The notes under the pieces: generated by a model | Seen by the model: the letters and a program-made list of their open reading frames with translations, nothing else | Told to the model about the DNA's origin: nothing | Database searches by the model: none | Translations under genes and position numbers: made by a program | Part shown: positions 32,480 through 43,350 of the stretch, piece by piece | Numbering within the stretch: the first letter of the stretch is position 1 | How the letters are laid out: each line of letters starts with the position of its first letter | From: Acheta domesticus | Taxonomy: Eukaryota; Arthropoda; Insecta; Orthoptera; Gryllidae | Length of the DNA: 64,000 nucleotides | Reading direction: 5' to 3' | NCBI GenBank assembly: GCA_031308135.1 | Contig: JAHLJT010000631.1 | Coordinates: 35,015,522 to 35,079,521, forward strand

Positions 32480-33239
32480 GGGATGGGTTATGCGATGCGT
32501 TCGCCACGCTTTGGTCGCTTCGACAGGACAGGGTGGCATGTGGAGGTATTCATGCTCCGAGGCGAGGCGTCTGGGTGCGAAGTGCCAGAAAGTGCTAATG
32601 TGCAACCGAAATGCGGTCTTGACATTTGTGCTCGAGTAGTACTTGGAACTGAGGCAGGTTATTTGGTATCAGACTATTTGTTTTTCGTATCTGTAGATCA
32701 GATTTTAATTTGTCCTTGTGCTCCTCTTACCAAGTGCGGCCGTGCCCGCTGTCGTCGTCAGTGTAAACAGCGGTGAAGCGCGGGAAGGAGCTCATGTGGA
32801 AGTACGGGGCTCATAAGGATGTAGTGATCGCGACAGGATTCAGCACTGTTTTTTAAAATTTTTTATTTTTTTTATTTTGCACGAACAGATCGGTGCGATG
32901 CTTGGGAAAGAGCAAATTTAAAATGGACAGGGAGTAATGACTCGGGACTTATATTAGAAGTAAGTGTTCCTGTGCGTAACGGGCTGAAATATTTGTTTTG
33001 TATTGTTGTACTTTTTTTGCAAGGCACTTTCGCTCTTCCAGTTCTCTCAGCGCTCATGCTCGCCTTCCTCAGTCGTCAATACGTGCGACAAGGGAAGACG
33101 TTGCCGGGCAACTCAAGGTATTGCTTGACACACAGGGTCTTTGGATGCACTGTACGAGTCTCATCGAATGGAACTCGTCAAAATGATGGCCCTTGTAGAC
33201 TTCGTGAGGAGGCGGGAATATTCGTAGCATTGTTCCGCA
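32480..33239. other. No supported gene
   Basis: Mixed DNA between two CpG-rich blocks. The frame at 32972-33280 shows no recognised domain. Confidence 0.35.
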
Positions 33240-33690
33240 GATGGCGTCTCTCGGTGCGTTATGCCCCTGGGTTTGGTTGAGGGAGCGTCGCGGTGGGCAT
33301 GCACTGCGAGGGGTCCTCCGTCGCCTGCAGAGCCTGCAGATCGAAGCGCCGGCTCCTGGCCGCTGGCCAGCCGCCCCCCGGGGCCAGCGCCGCCCCCTCC
33401 CACGGCCCCGCCCCCGCCCCCGCGGCGACCCCCGCCGGCCGCGCTCCCTGGCGGCGGCGGCTCCTCCGGGCGCGCGCCGCGATGATTGCCAGTTGCACAC
33501 GTCCGCTTGCCCACGTGTTTGACAGGCGTAACTTAGGATATGGGTAGTTGCGGGACGTAAAGTACATTCATAAATTGGCTTTATGGCGCTCTGTGTACGG
33601 CGGATAAGCACGCGTGCGGCAGGCGGCGCGCGCTGTATAAGGCGTGGATAATTTTACGCGGATTTGCATGAAGCATCGCTCTGGGTGGCG
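33240..33690. promoter_or_regulatory. CpG island followed by AT-rich regulatory-looking block
   Basis: C-rich, CpG-dense text to about 33480. Then at 33558-33680 come short AT-rich words in GC context: CATTCATAAATTGGCTTTAT, GTATAAGG, ATAATTTTACG, and the POU octamer ATTTGCAT at 33662-33669. The motif calls are direct; a regulatory role is inference. Confidence 0.3.
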
Positions 33691-34179
33691 ACGCCGCGCC
33701 GCCCCCGCGGGTCGCCAGCCCCCGCCGCCCCCCGACGAGCGCGCAAGATGAACGGCGCCGCCGCCGCGCACACAATGAACTCGGGAGGCCGCCGCACCGC
33801 AACCCAGCGCTCGTCAGCGGCGACGGACCGCATAGTAATCGCTGCTTCAGCTACGTCGGTTTTGGTTAGGATCCCGGAAACAATTTTTTATACTGATCCT
33901 GAATCCTTCGATCTGTCGGCCGTGCCCCTGATGGTGTCGTGGATGGATGGTGCTCGTACGGTTTTGTGAAAGATGAAGCTGTGGTAGAGGGAGAGGCTGC
34001 GGAAACCTGCTGCCGCTTCGTCCACCGCAAACTCTTCGTGCATCATCCGGATATGAACCCGGGGGGAGAGGGGGCTGCGTTGAGTGGTCTGGCGACTGTC
34101 CCACTGGTCGCCCATGACCGAAGCAAGGCACCGCGGATCCGTGTGCAATTAGAGGGCGTTGTGCGTTTGTTGTGTCTGG

Positions 34180-34830
34180 GACGTCCCCAGTCGCGTCTGG
34201 AAGCTAGTGGTGGCGCTGCGGCGGCGCCCGCCGTCACAATGGAGCGCGCGGAGTTGATAATTCGCGGTGGTGCCATTGTGTGTGGGAAGTGCCGCGCTTC
34301 AAGTGGTGCCGCTGCCCTCTCTCTCGCTCTCGCTCCCTCTCGCTCTGCTCCGCGGGCCCGTGCCCCGTCGGCCCCTCCGCCGGCGGCGCCGGCAGCCGCA
34401 TGACGGCCGGTCATCGTTCTCGTGTGCTCCTCCCGCCGAGGTATTGTTCGCCTGGATTTATGTCAATTTGCCTTTGTAAACGAACGGTCCTGCCGGCCGG
34501 GCTTTACAGCCCGCTCGACCCGCACCGCCGCCGCCCGGCCTAACGAATGGGCGAACGCGACGTCCAGCCCTGCCGCCGCCGCCGCCGCCGGGGCTAAAAA
34601 AAGGCCGCCGCTGCGTTATATTTCAAAGTTCATAAACAGCACGGCACTCGGGCGCGGGCTTTATGTGGCGGCGCTATTGTCGACCGCCGCCGGAGATAAA
34701 TCCTGGGACGCCGTCGCCCAGCCGGAGAATCACCCGCGCCGCGCCGCGCCGCGCCGAGGCCTCTTCCGTCCTTCGGAAGCGGAGCGCGAGCGCGCACCAC
34801 CCGCAACGCGCCACGCCTACGGCACTGGCC
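34180..34830. promoter_or_regulatory. CpG island with interspersed AT-rich words
   Basis: CpG-dense DNA with blocks such as GATTTATGTCAATTTGCC, CATAAACAGCACGG, GGCTTTATGTGG and GGAGATAAATCC spaced 30-90 bp apart. All overlapping frames look compositional. TTTATG-type words can bind Caudal or Abd-B class homeodomains; the role is inferred only. Confidence 0.3.
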
Positions 34831-34910
34831 TTCACTCCCCCTCCAAGTGATCCTGTAGGCTCGATTGCACTCCGAAACCGTCTCAGGGATGAGACGTGCT
34901 TTGCGTAGGG

Positions 34911-35147
34911 CAGTGGTGTCAAGGTCTACTTCTACTGGTGGCAGTGGCACGCCCTGTGGCTCCGTAGCATACCTCGAGCTTCTCTGCGCAACTAGCGGCG
35001 GGAAAAGAAATCATGAGTAACCCCGCCGTTTTACAATAGGGTTGGCGTTGTTTCTGGTGGCTGGGTGATGAACCGCGTGAAGGAGCGATTTCGTCGTGGC
35101 ACTCGTGCCACGGACGCCCGCTCGTGGCATCAACCTTGACAACACTG
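34911..35147 (-). mobile_element. hAT-type MITE, copy 2
   Basis: 237 bp, the inverted paralogue of 12642-12875 (shared CCGTGGCACGAGTGCCACGA, and TTGTAAAACGGCGGGGTTA). The outer ends are CAGTGGTGTCAAGG and CCTTGACAACACTG. Flanks GCGTAGGG and GCGTAGAT match in the first six bases, a partly decayed 8-bp duplication. Confidence 0.82.
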
Positions 35148-35736
35148 GCGTAGATAGATCGATCCCTGACATGTTGGGGAAAGGTTGACTGACTTCCTCC
35201 CAAATCGTGCCTAGGACCCGAAGGTCACGAGATAGTCTCTGGATGGAGAAGCTTCTTCTGTCACATGAAGGTGAATCATTCGCTCTTGTGAATTGATGCT
35301 CCGCGGTTACGGGCGTTGGCACAGTACCGCCTTCCTCCCGCTTCCGCTTTGCTCCAAGCTGGAAGCAGCCAATAGGTTACAGGAGGGGGTGGAATAGGGA
35401 ATTCTAGAAAGGCGTGTGTGGTCCAGTAATATGCTGTTAAAATATCAACCGTATTAATTTGGAGTCGATGGTGAATCACAGCCGCTCGGGGCAGATGATT
35501 CCGAAAGAGATCTCAATGCACATATCATTGGCGACTCTCGAGAATGTGTCAGACATTATTATGAGTACATACAATAGCATAGACACTGGAATACTAATAC
35601 ATTTTCGAACCTAAATAAACATGTATTGTAGTGTTGCGAACGTCTATGCCACGGACTCTAGTATTTTTAAACATAACATGTATGTCCTCCCATATTTAAT
35701 TTAACTTGAATTTCACAGTTCTAGCAGACATCTTGT
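35148..35736. other. No supported gene
   Basis: Mixed to AT-rich DNA without recognised features. Confidence 0.4.
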
Positions 35737-35806
35737 TTTAATTTATTAACTTACGAACCTTTCGGTGCGGATTTGGATCTTCATCAGGTCAAATTAATAA
35801 ATTAAA
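35737..35806 (-). other. Hairpin with hammerhead-like core words
   Basis: Perfect 13-base arms, TTTAATTTATTAA and its complement, at 35737-35749 and 35794-35806. On the minus strand the enclosed text holds CTGATGA, then CCGAAAG, then GTAAG, in the order of a hammerhead ribozyme core (CUGAUGA, GAAA, cleavage UH). Stem II does not form with simple pairing, so activity is doubtful. Penelope-like elements carry such motifs, but no such element is otherwise seen here. Confidence 0.3.
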
Positions 35807-35889
35807 GAAGGATTCCAAAACGCATGAAGTGTGTATAATTTCACTTGGATTTTTTATAAGATTAATTGGTCCTTGGTGTCCACGTGGTT

Positions 35890-36060
35890 CCGGTGTGAAG
35901 GGGCGTGGCGTGCCAGGCCACCTGCGCGCAGGGCAGCTCTGTGCGCGGGGCGCGAAGGGGCGCTGCCGGCGGCAGCCGTTGGGGCAACCGGTCGTCGGGT
36001 GCGAGGGCCCCAGCCCGCTCCCCCCCCCCCCATCAGGCTCCCTCTCGCAAAAGACGAGTG
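35890..36060. other. Short GC-rich patch
   Basis: GC-rich with a poly-C run near 36021-36030. The three overlapping frames are compositional. No gene is seen. Confidence 0.35.
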
Positions 36061-36899
36061 CGATACCTCTTGCACTTCTTATGTATCTCGTTGAACTGTT
36101 TTAATAGCACTCCAAAAATTCTGATAAATAGTTCCCAGAGATTGGAAAGATTCCCATCCTTGTAATTCTTAGAATGGCGTATTATATTTCCATTGACAGT
36201 ACTTGTCGTATGTTCTGATTCTTTTTGACCCTTTGCGATTCACAGTTCAAGTTGGCGTAATCTCGGCGGACGTGTTTGAGTGATTGGCGAATTCCTGTGG
36301 CTTAGCCGATATCTATATCAACATTTCATTTGATCTGCCTTCACCGAGAAAGCAGAATTCGACTCGCTAGTCAACGTGAAGTTTATTTTTAAATGCCAAC
36401 AGTGCTTCACTAAGAGACCAATGCTCTTCTCTGACAATTTGGAGCTTCTAAATTGTTTCTGATTTAATGCATGAAATGTAATATCAGAATTTTTTAACAT
36501 TTATAGATTCCAGAGCATCAATGCATTACAAAAATAATTTCAAAACATCTTGGAATTCCATGTTTTCTTGATAATTATTCAACTTTAGTAGGTCGTCTCC
36601 ATATATATTTCCTTAACTTATAGATGTTGCGTCGGAGTATTCGAGACAGAGGATTCGAACATTTTTTAAACATTCGGAAGCCATAAAATTTAGGACGTTG
36701 ATCGTGTCGCCTGTGGTTTTAGCGTTTGCAATCGTAATTACTCTACAAGAGCCGGTAGTAATATATTAACAAGTTGATCAAAGCGAAACATATGGTTTTG
36801 GAATGTTCCGTTGGGCTGTTCATCTCGGAGTGAATAAAAACCAGCGAAAAGGTTGTCTCTGCTTTGAAACATTCCGCGAAGGCCGAGCAGCCCGTCTTC
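36061..36899. other. AT-rich stretch, nothing recognised
   Basis: No supported features. Confidence 0.4.
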
Positions 36900-37500
36900 G
36901 TTTCCCGGCGTGAATTACGTCTCGGGAAGGGGCGGCGCGCGTGCGGGCGCCGGCGGGCGGGGTCATCGCCTCCGCAGAGCAGCATCGCACCGCCGCCTCC
37001 CGCCCCGCCCCTTCGCCCCGCCCCGCCCGCTCCGCCCCGCCCCGCCCGCTCCGTCCCGCTCCACACGCTCCGCCCGCTCCGCCTCGCCCCGCCCCGCTGC
37101 GCCCGCCCCGCCTCGCCCTCTCTGCCCCGCTGGCTCCGCCCCGCCCCGCCCTCTTCACCTTACCCCGCCCGCTCCGCCCCTCCTACTCCGCCCGCCGCCC
37201 GCTGCAATCCGCCGGCTCTTCTCCGCCTCGCCCTTCCTCCCCCGCCTCGCCTCGCCCTTCCTGGTGAATTTAGGGGCTCCGCGACACGACTCTACGCGTC
37301 TGGCTCCAACCGGAATTACTGGAACATAAATACCTCGCCCCGCAGAAGCGGGTGCCGTTGGAGTCCCTGGCGGCGAGGTGGGGGCGGGGGCGATCTCGGT
37401 CCTTCCGAGGCTGCGCTGGGCCTTTGGGGTGGCGGCGTGTCTTCCCGGGTGGGGCAGTGCTGGTGGGGCGCCGCGGAGCGAAGCGGCTACTCGCCGGCTC
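36900..37500. repeat. CpG-rich island with CCGCCCCG simple repeat
   Basis: From 37000 to 37260 the plus strand is an irregular array of CCGCCC/CCGCTC words (GC-box-like). Then comes a mixed segment with GAATTTAGGGGCTCCGCG and CGGAATTACTGGAACATAAA (37266-37330). Frames up to 215 codons on both strands are compositional Pro/Ala/Arg text. Confidence 0.5.
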
Positions 37501-38032
37501 TCCACCTCTAGGCACCAGACTTGAAGGCCCCGTCGATCGTAACTGTTAGCAAATGAAGGACCACCAAACCCCGGTAATTCCACGGAATGGCCAAAGCGGT
37601 CCAGGGATAGGTTTTTGCGAGATTCTAGTTGCTGTCTTTCTCCAAGTCCGTCATTACTTTAACGTTCATATTCAGTCATTACCATTATAACCAAAGCATC
37701 CATTTGATTCATTCCAATTAGGGTACATAGGAATAATTTAAATAAAATACCATATCAGGGTGCTTAAAATCCAGATTATCAGATGTAATGTGTGTTAGTC
37801 ATACATCAGCATTTTTTGTGTGCTACTTCTGCCAGTCTGTGGTATGGGAAACTAATATATGTCAGATTTAAATGTCCCGTAATTAGCGGGCTATAATGAC
37901 AGTGAGGAATAAGCCAGACTATATTTTTTTGTAAAACATTTTTAAAATGAAGAATGAGCGATTGAATGGGTAAGGAAAGGGAAAATAGTCGGTGACTGCT
38001 ATCCACTGCTTACTGTGCTTGCTGCTACGTTG

Positions 38033-38047
38033 TTTCTCTGTGGCTCT
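38033..38047. repeat. Left target-site duplication of the Jockey LINE
   Basis: TTTCTCTGTGGCTCT, repeated exactly at 40521-40535. Confidence 0.9.
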
Positions 38048-38250
38048 TTTTTTTTAATACATTTATTAATGAATGGATATACATAGGTCAGTATTATATA
38101 TACTACATCATATGTATTTTTCCGACTTATATTTAACTTAAATGCTAATCTTAAAATTATATCTAACTACACATGAATAGGAAACTCACAGAGCACCTAA
38201 GGGATTAATTCAGATCTGAAAAAATGCTGAGGAATGAATCTAATGGGTAT

Positions 38251-38802
38251 CTATTTTTTATTCTGGTTGGGAGCTGGTAGGTGGTGGCTAAGTCGTAGTG
38301 GGTTGCTTGGGTTACGGAGTTTATTTTGGAGAAGAAATTGTTTGATAGGAGCGCAATATGGTGAACTGTAGGGGGTAGATTCAATTCTTTGTGCAGTTGA
38401 GAGGGGGCCATGAGTGGCAAGTCTGAGGAAGTGGTTTTGGATGACCTGTAGTTTTTTGATGTTGGTTTTAGAGGCATTGATCCAGATGGGGCATGCATAA
38501 AGCATTAGAGGTCGGATTATTGATTTATAGAGGGTGATGGCGTTGTTTAATGATAGCTTACTATTGCGATTTAAAAGTGGCTTCACTTGAATTAGTTTAG
38601 TTTTGGCTTGCTGTGCTTTTACTGTTATATGATTTTTCCAATTGAGTCTGGTGTCAAGATTCAGCCCTAGGTATTTGACTGATTGATTGTGTGGAGTCCA
38701 TGGAATTGGGTGATTGTTTATTTGGAGTGGAGTTGTGCTGAAAATGTTCTTAATGAGAATATTTTGGCGGCTGATTTTGTAGGATTGAGTTTGATTTTCC
38801 AC
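38251..38802 (-). pseudogene. Jockey ORF2, thumb and carboxyl-terminal part
   Basis: A 183-codon frame that takes over from the reverse-transcriptase frame after a shift near 38770-38800. It contains VKYLGLNLDTRLNWKNHI, the block that follows motif C in LINE polymerases, then SIIRPLMLYACPIW, both typical of Jockey-clade carboxyl regions. It ends at a normal-looking stop before the 3' UTR. Its opening residues overlap the upstream frame, so the first codons are not the true sequence of the ancestral protein. It belongs to the truncated LINE and has no independent role. Confidence 0.85.
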
Positions 38803-39347
38803 TTGACTGACCAGTCATCAATTTTATTTAGATGTTTTTGAATTTCTTTGCAGATTAAATCATTTGAACAGTTGGACATGAAAATGGCGGTGTCGTCGGC
38901 GAATTGGGCGATGTGGGTATGTGATGTTATGGGAATGTCGGCCGTGTATATATTGAAAAGAGTGGGGGACAGTGGTGAACCTTGAGGCAATCCAGCTGTA
39001 ATTCCGCGGGGGTTGGATGTGTGTTTGTCAACTGTGACTGAAAATGTTCTACCTTGGAGGAAGCTATTAATGATATTGATTAAATAGTTGGGAGTACCTA
39101 TTTCTTTAAGTTTGAATGTTAAGCCGGGATGCCATACTTTGTCAAAAGCTTTCGAAATGTCTAAAAAGATAACTATTGTATGAAGTTTTTTTTGAAATGC
39201 AGTGTGTATGTGCTCCGTGATCCTTAATAGTTGATGAGATGTTGAAACTTTATTAGTGAAGCCAAACTGGTGCATTGGAATGGTTTGAGTTTTGTTCAGA
39301 TGGGAATTTAGTCTTTTGAGAATTAATTTTTCTAGGATTTTTGACAT
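38718..39347 (-). pseudogene. Jockey ORF2, reverse transcriptase core
   Basis: A 209-codon open piece with the reverse-transcriptase palm: HQFGFTNKVSTSHQLLR, motif A FLDISKAFDKVWHPG, motif B GLPQGSPLSPTLFNIY, and motif C FADDTAIF with both catalytic aspartates. The AGLPQGSPLSP and KAFDKVWH wording points to the Jockey clade rather than CR1. The frame is broken on the 5' side near 39350-39530 and on the 3' side near 38780, so no full polymerase can be made from this copy. The block before it, NYRPISLLPT-like, is readable just upstream in the same orientation. Confidence 0.9.
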
Positions 39348-39532
39348 AGTGGGAAGGAGGCTTATGGGTCTGTAGTTATCAGTGCTGGAGAGATTCTTAA
39401 ATGGCTTGGGGATGGGTATTACATTTGAAGTTTTCCAAATAAGGGGAAAATAGCCAGTTCTAATTATTGAATTGTAAATATTCGTAATATATGCAACTGA
39501 AGAATTTGGTAAGTTTTTTAAAATTGTGTTAC

Positions 39533-39826
39533 TTATTTTGTCGTGTCCTGGGGCTTTTTTAATGGCAAATTCTTAATTAGGTTGATAACTTCATTTGGGG
39601 AAATGTAGTTGATTTTGTGTGGTACATTATAGTTGGGTGCTGCTGCTATTTCGAGAATGTTTGAATGCAAGGGGTGGGGTGGGGTGGTATTCGGAGTGAA
39701 TGATTTGGCGAAGTGATCGGCTAATGCTTCAGCATTCTCATAAGAAGCGAATTTCTTGCCCGTTGGAGTTGTTAGTGGGGGTATTATTACTTTCTTTTTT
39801 AAGATATTTTTCGTGAATTGCCACAA
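39533..39826 (-). pseudogene. Jockey ORF2, linker before reverse transcriptase
   Basis: A 97-codon piece with LWQFTKNILKKK, then PPLTTPTGKKFAS and NAEALADHFAKSFTP, typical of the segment between endonuclease and polymerase in Jockey LINEs. It ends at NLPLKKPQDTTK, close to the KKAPGHD-type block that normally opens the polymerase; the break falls inside that block. Confidence 0.75.
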
Positions 39827-39885
39827 CGTGTTATTCGTGCTTAGAGATTGGATTAAATCATTGTAAGCTGTTTGTTTATGTTCCC

Positions 39886-40092
39886 TTAATGATTTTTTAC
39901 TATGTTGGTCAGTAAATTTAGCTCTTTCTTAAGTTGTGGGTTTCTTGTGATGCACCAAAGTCTTCCTGTTTTGTTTCTAGTGTTAATTATTGTGAGTATG
40001 TTTTTTGGAAGTTTTTTATTGAGATGCTTGATAGTGTGGGAATGAGTATTATTATTAAGAGTGTTGATTGTATCAACTATTATATTGTTCAT
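39886..40092 (-). pseudogene. Jockey ORF2, endonuclease-polymerase linker fragment
   Basis: A 68-codon Asn/Lys-rich piece ending GRLWCITRNPQLKKELN, resembling the linker where Jockey proteins have a W-x-x-x-R-N-P-x-x-K/R-x-x-x-N block. It lies in line between the endonuclease piece and the next linker piece. Confidence 0.6.
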
Positions 40093-40143
40093 GAGGGATT
40101 TTTTAATATTTTAAATTGGGTTGTTTGTTTTTGAATTATACTT

Positions 40144-40520
40144 TTAAATTTTTTCCAATGGATATTTTGTGTGTTGAGTGAGAGAGTTGGTGTGTGTGGG
40201 GGAGTGATTTGTTGAGTTGAGATGATGGTTGGCAGATGGTCCTGAGTCTAGTTCAAAAAAGGGAGCTGAGTGAAAAATGGTTTGCATGTTGGAAATTGCG
40301 ATGTCTAATATATCTGGGTGTTTGTTATGATCTATGGGGTAGTGAGTGGGTTCTGCTGGTATAATTAGCTGAAGTTTGAGGTCTGTAATTATTTTACTGA
40401 GTTGGTTCCCTGCAGTATTGGTATTCCTGCATCCCCAATGGACATTTTTGGCATTTAGATCTCCAATCAGCAGAGTGGGAGAATTCATCTGGAACAGCAA
40501 AGAAATATTAGTATCGGGAA
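40144..40520 (-). pseudogene. Jockey ORF2, endonuclease second half
   Basis: The open text begins at the insertion junction with IPDTNISLLFQMNSPTLLIG, running into the catalytic block GDLNAKNVHWG. It continues to PDILDIAIS. The next block should be SDHLP, but one extra G near 40240-40243 shifts the frame; skipping it restores DSDHLP. The amino-terminal half of the endonuclease (Asn and Glu blocks) is absent because the element is 5'-truncated. Confidence 0.85.
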
Positions 40521-40535
40521 TTTCTCTGTGGCTCT
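40521..40535. repeat. Right target-site duplication of the Jockey LINE
   Basis: TTTCTCTGTGGCTCT, exact copy of 38033-38047. Confidence 0.9.
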
Positions 40536-40536
40536 C

Positions 40537-41022
40537 TAGGGGTTTTCAAACTTTTGTCGTCCACGGCTCCCTTGACCTAAACGAAACTTCCCGCAGCTCC
40601 CCTAGTAACAATAAGTTTCAAATATATGGGTTCATATAGGCCTGTTAAATATTGAATTCTAATGAGTAAGTTGTATAATAGGCTATTTTATTTCTCCATT
40701 CTAATTAGGTGTTTAAATAACACTTTTTGTGTCGTCACTCTCGCTGGCACGGAAACTCGTGATCTACGTGGGTAGAAGAAGGCCACACAAGGGTATTGGT
40801 GAAGAACTTGCTCAGTTCAATTAACTTACAATTATTTAGAAAAATAAATAATATGTATTAGAAATAACATAGTGTGATTGCACAAAATTATTCTGTAGAT
40901 ATAAATGGCACAGGAATTAAAGTAAATCAAATGTAAAGATCATTTCTAACAAATCACCGCGACGCCCCTACAATATGCCCGCGCTTCCCTGGGAGCCCCG
41001 ACGCACGGTTTGAAAACCCCTG
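40537..41022. mobile_element. hAT-like non-autonomous element abutting the LINE
   Basis: About 486 bp. The left end TAGGGGTTTTCAAAC and the right end GTTTGAAAACCCCTG are inverted repeats (14 of 15). Just inside, GTCGTCCACGGCTCCC and GGGAGCCCCGACGCAC also correspond. CAGGGGTTTTCAA resembles hAT ends (CAGNGGTTCTCAA). The flanking duplication is not clear (GCTCTCT / GCTCTAT at the edges). No coding capacity. Confidence 0.68.
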
Positions 41023-43019
41023 CTCTATGGAGGTGGTCGTCATGAGCGTAATACACACAGGTCGACGAACGACGGAGAATCTCAGTACTTCTTTTCTCTG
41101 TTTTATTAAACAGGAATTCTGGACGTCTTTCATTTGGAGAGCACAGTGTAACCATTGTTTGTTTTGTCCGCGAAGAGGCCGACTTGGAGCACGCGTGCAT
41201 GCACCCTGCATTTACGGGAGCTCAATATCATTATCTCGGTAGCAAATGGTTGTAATTTTATCAAGGAAACAGCATTTAGCTGGATCCGATTTTCATCCCC
41301 ACAGGGTTATTAGCCCTGAGGGCCATTGTATTTTATTTATTTTGACGAAAGAAATATTTCCTCAAAGAACAGTAGAAACTCTATGCCAGTTTTATATCCA
41401 CCAGAGGCCATTCCAGCATTCGCTCAATGGATCACGGAACCTGCACGAAAACCTGATCGAGATGATGGTTATTGACCCAGAAGATGAAGTACGTTATTTG
41501 TTATAAGGATATTAAGTATTTTTAAAATTGTACAATTCAAATGCAAACTAATGCATTATATATCATTGAGAAAATAAATATTTTTTTTAATTTTATGGTC
41601 AATATAGTATCTAATTATAGAGAAACAGTAATGCAGCAAAAAATATTTTTCTTTCAACCTATATTTGTGCATAGATTATAGTTGCTTAATGTCATATGGC
41701 AACGTGTTAGTAACAATGGAAGTTACATGTATTATATTATGTTATGTTCTCAATGTTTGTTGGATGGTAGTTATCTCCGGTATGGCCAAGAAATTCATGG
41801 ACATACATCAGGGGTGAATGGACATTTATCTGCCACGGGATTAATAAAATCTCTTTCCAATATGTTGCGAAGAAGACAGAAGAACCTTAGAGAACTAAAT
41901 AAGGAAATAAAGCCAATTTACATTGCTAGATATATTAACGGGTTCGCTATCACTTGAAGAAAAATTCATAAGTGATCTTTGTTGTGGCACATACGCAATG
42001 AAAATCTAAATGGGTGCCATTCACGCCCTCTAAGTTTGCATTACGCTTTGCAATATTCTAATTTAACGACCCAAAGTTTTGTTCTTGATATGACTGAAAT
42101 GCGACTGTGAAGGCGTGTGTGCTATTTATTGAAACATTTAATTGAGATATCCGATACTGGAAGTCCAAGTCTACTACGTATCTTAGAGCTTTGAATGTGC
42201 ATTAAAGCTCTAATATTGTTTTTGTACGTGTCATGCGGCTCATACTAGATAGCCATTCATGACTGTTGGGTTTGTACGTACTTTAGTCAGCAGAATGAGC
42301 TTACATGATGCATTCTGGTTCTTTTGTTCCTGAGGCCTTTCGTGAACCTGGGAAGTAAAGAATTGTATTGATCCATCTTAGTTGTTTTATAAACCGCTTT
42401 TTGGATCATCATTTATTAGCCACAGTAAAAGTTATTGTACCTGATATATTTGCTGTGTGGTCCTTCATACAAAGATGTGATTTTGTTTTCAATTTCATGT
42501 ATTAACTAATTCTAATTCTTTGCTGTTTTTCACAACATCCATTCCTGTGGTGCAAGCGCTGTAAGCCTAGGGCAGATTTTACTCTTTAGTTTCATTAATT
42601 AAGCTTCATTACAAATTTTTCACGTGGTATTTATGAAATCCATCTGAAATTCTGGTCATTTCGCGACCATTCTGAAGGCAAGACAAACTCATATACGTAC
42701 ATTGATTGTTGTATTGTAAACGCATTTTAGTTTGTTAATTCCGTAGTTCTTCGCCGCTGTATTTGCATTTATATTCACAATTGGACGTTTCGCATCAAGA
42801 AGAAGGTAATACGTGTCCGATGCCGGAGAGAACAAATGGAATCCTTTTCCTTATATTGGTGTTAATTCTCCGGCGTTTTCTGAGGTGTAGGGCAATTGAC
42901 ATGTGGATGAAGTACTGACTAAAAGACCTACCCTGCAAATTATATCTATTCTTTAGTACGTCAAATACCAAAGTGTAAATGCGGTCGAGAAAGTGAAAAC
43001 TGACACCGTTTTATGCGGG
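41023..43019. other. AT-rich stretch, no supported gene
   Basis: The frames at 41246-41506 and 41682-41957 show no recognised domain. No RNA or element ends were found. Confidence 0.4.
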
Positions 43020-43350
43020 GTGTGGCGAAGTACTGGATGGCCCGCCCCCAACCCTTCTCGTCCCGCCCTGCGCCGCTTAGTCACACTATCCCCTGCCCCC
43101 CTGCTCGTCGTCCCGTTGGCGTTTCGCGCGTCTGGGGCCAATCAACTTTCGTCCGGGCGTGGCGGTGTGGCACGGAGCGGGCGAGGCGAGGCGGGGCGGG
43201 GCGAGGTGAGAGACGCGCTGCGGCTTTCTCCCGCGCGCGAATATCGCCCGTCCCTCTCCCTCTCCCGTGTCGGCCGGCCGGGTTGGCCATCGCGCTTGCG
43301 CCATCGCCCCCGGGCGAGGGCGTGGCGGGAGCGGCGCCGCGGCAACACAC
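43020..43350. promoter_or_regulatory. CpG island
   Basis: CpG-dense DNA with GGCGGGGCGGGGCGAGG runs (about 43190-43206) in AT-rich flanks. Frames on both strands up to 164 codons are compositional. Possible regulatory island only. Confidence 0.3.

Larger units (their letters stand above)
38048..40520 (-). mobile_element. 5'-truncated Jockey-clade LINE
   Basis: About 2.47 kb on the minus strand, bounded by an exact 15-bp duplication. The 3' end (38048-38055) is a short poly(A), just after AATAAA. Order on the minus strand: second half of the APE endonuclease, linker, reverse transcriptase, carboxyl end, 3' UTR. ORF1 and the first half of the endonuclease are missing, as usual when reverse transcription stops early. 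Several frameshifts make the copy dead. The exact duplication suggests moderate age, while the frameshifts suggest it is not new. Confidence 0.93.

Noticed and set aside
31602..32507. 301-codon minus-strand frame across the CpG island
   Set aside because: It spans a trinucleotide microsatellite, a (GGCA)n tract and CpG-rich DNA; no recognisable domain, and the stop-free run is explained by composition.
36864..37511. 215-codon plus-strand frame
   Set aside because: Translation of CCGCCC/CCGCTC simple repeat; several other frames are open at the same place.
40946..41242. Continuation of the Jockey endonuclease beyond the hAT-like element
   Set aside because: The frames beyond 41030 lack the amino-terminal endonuclease blocks, and the exact 15-bp duplication ends the LINE at 40520.
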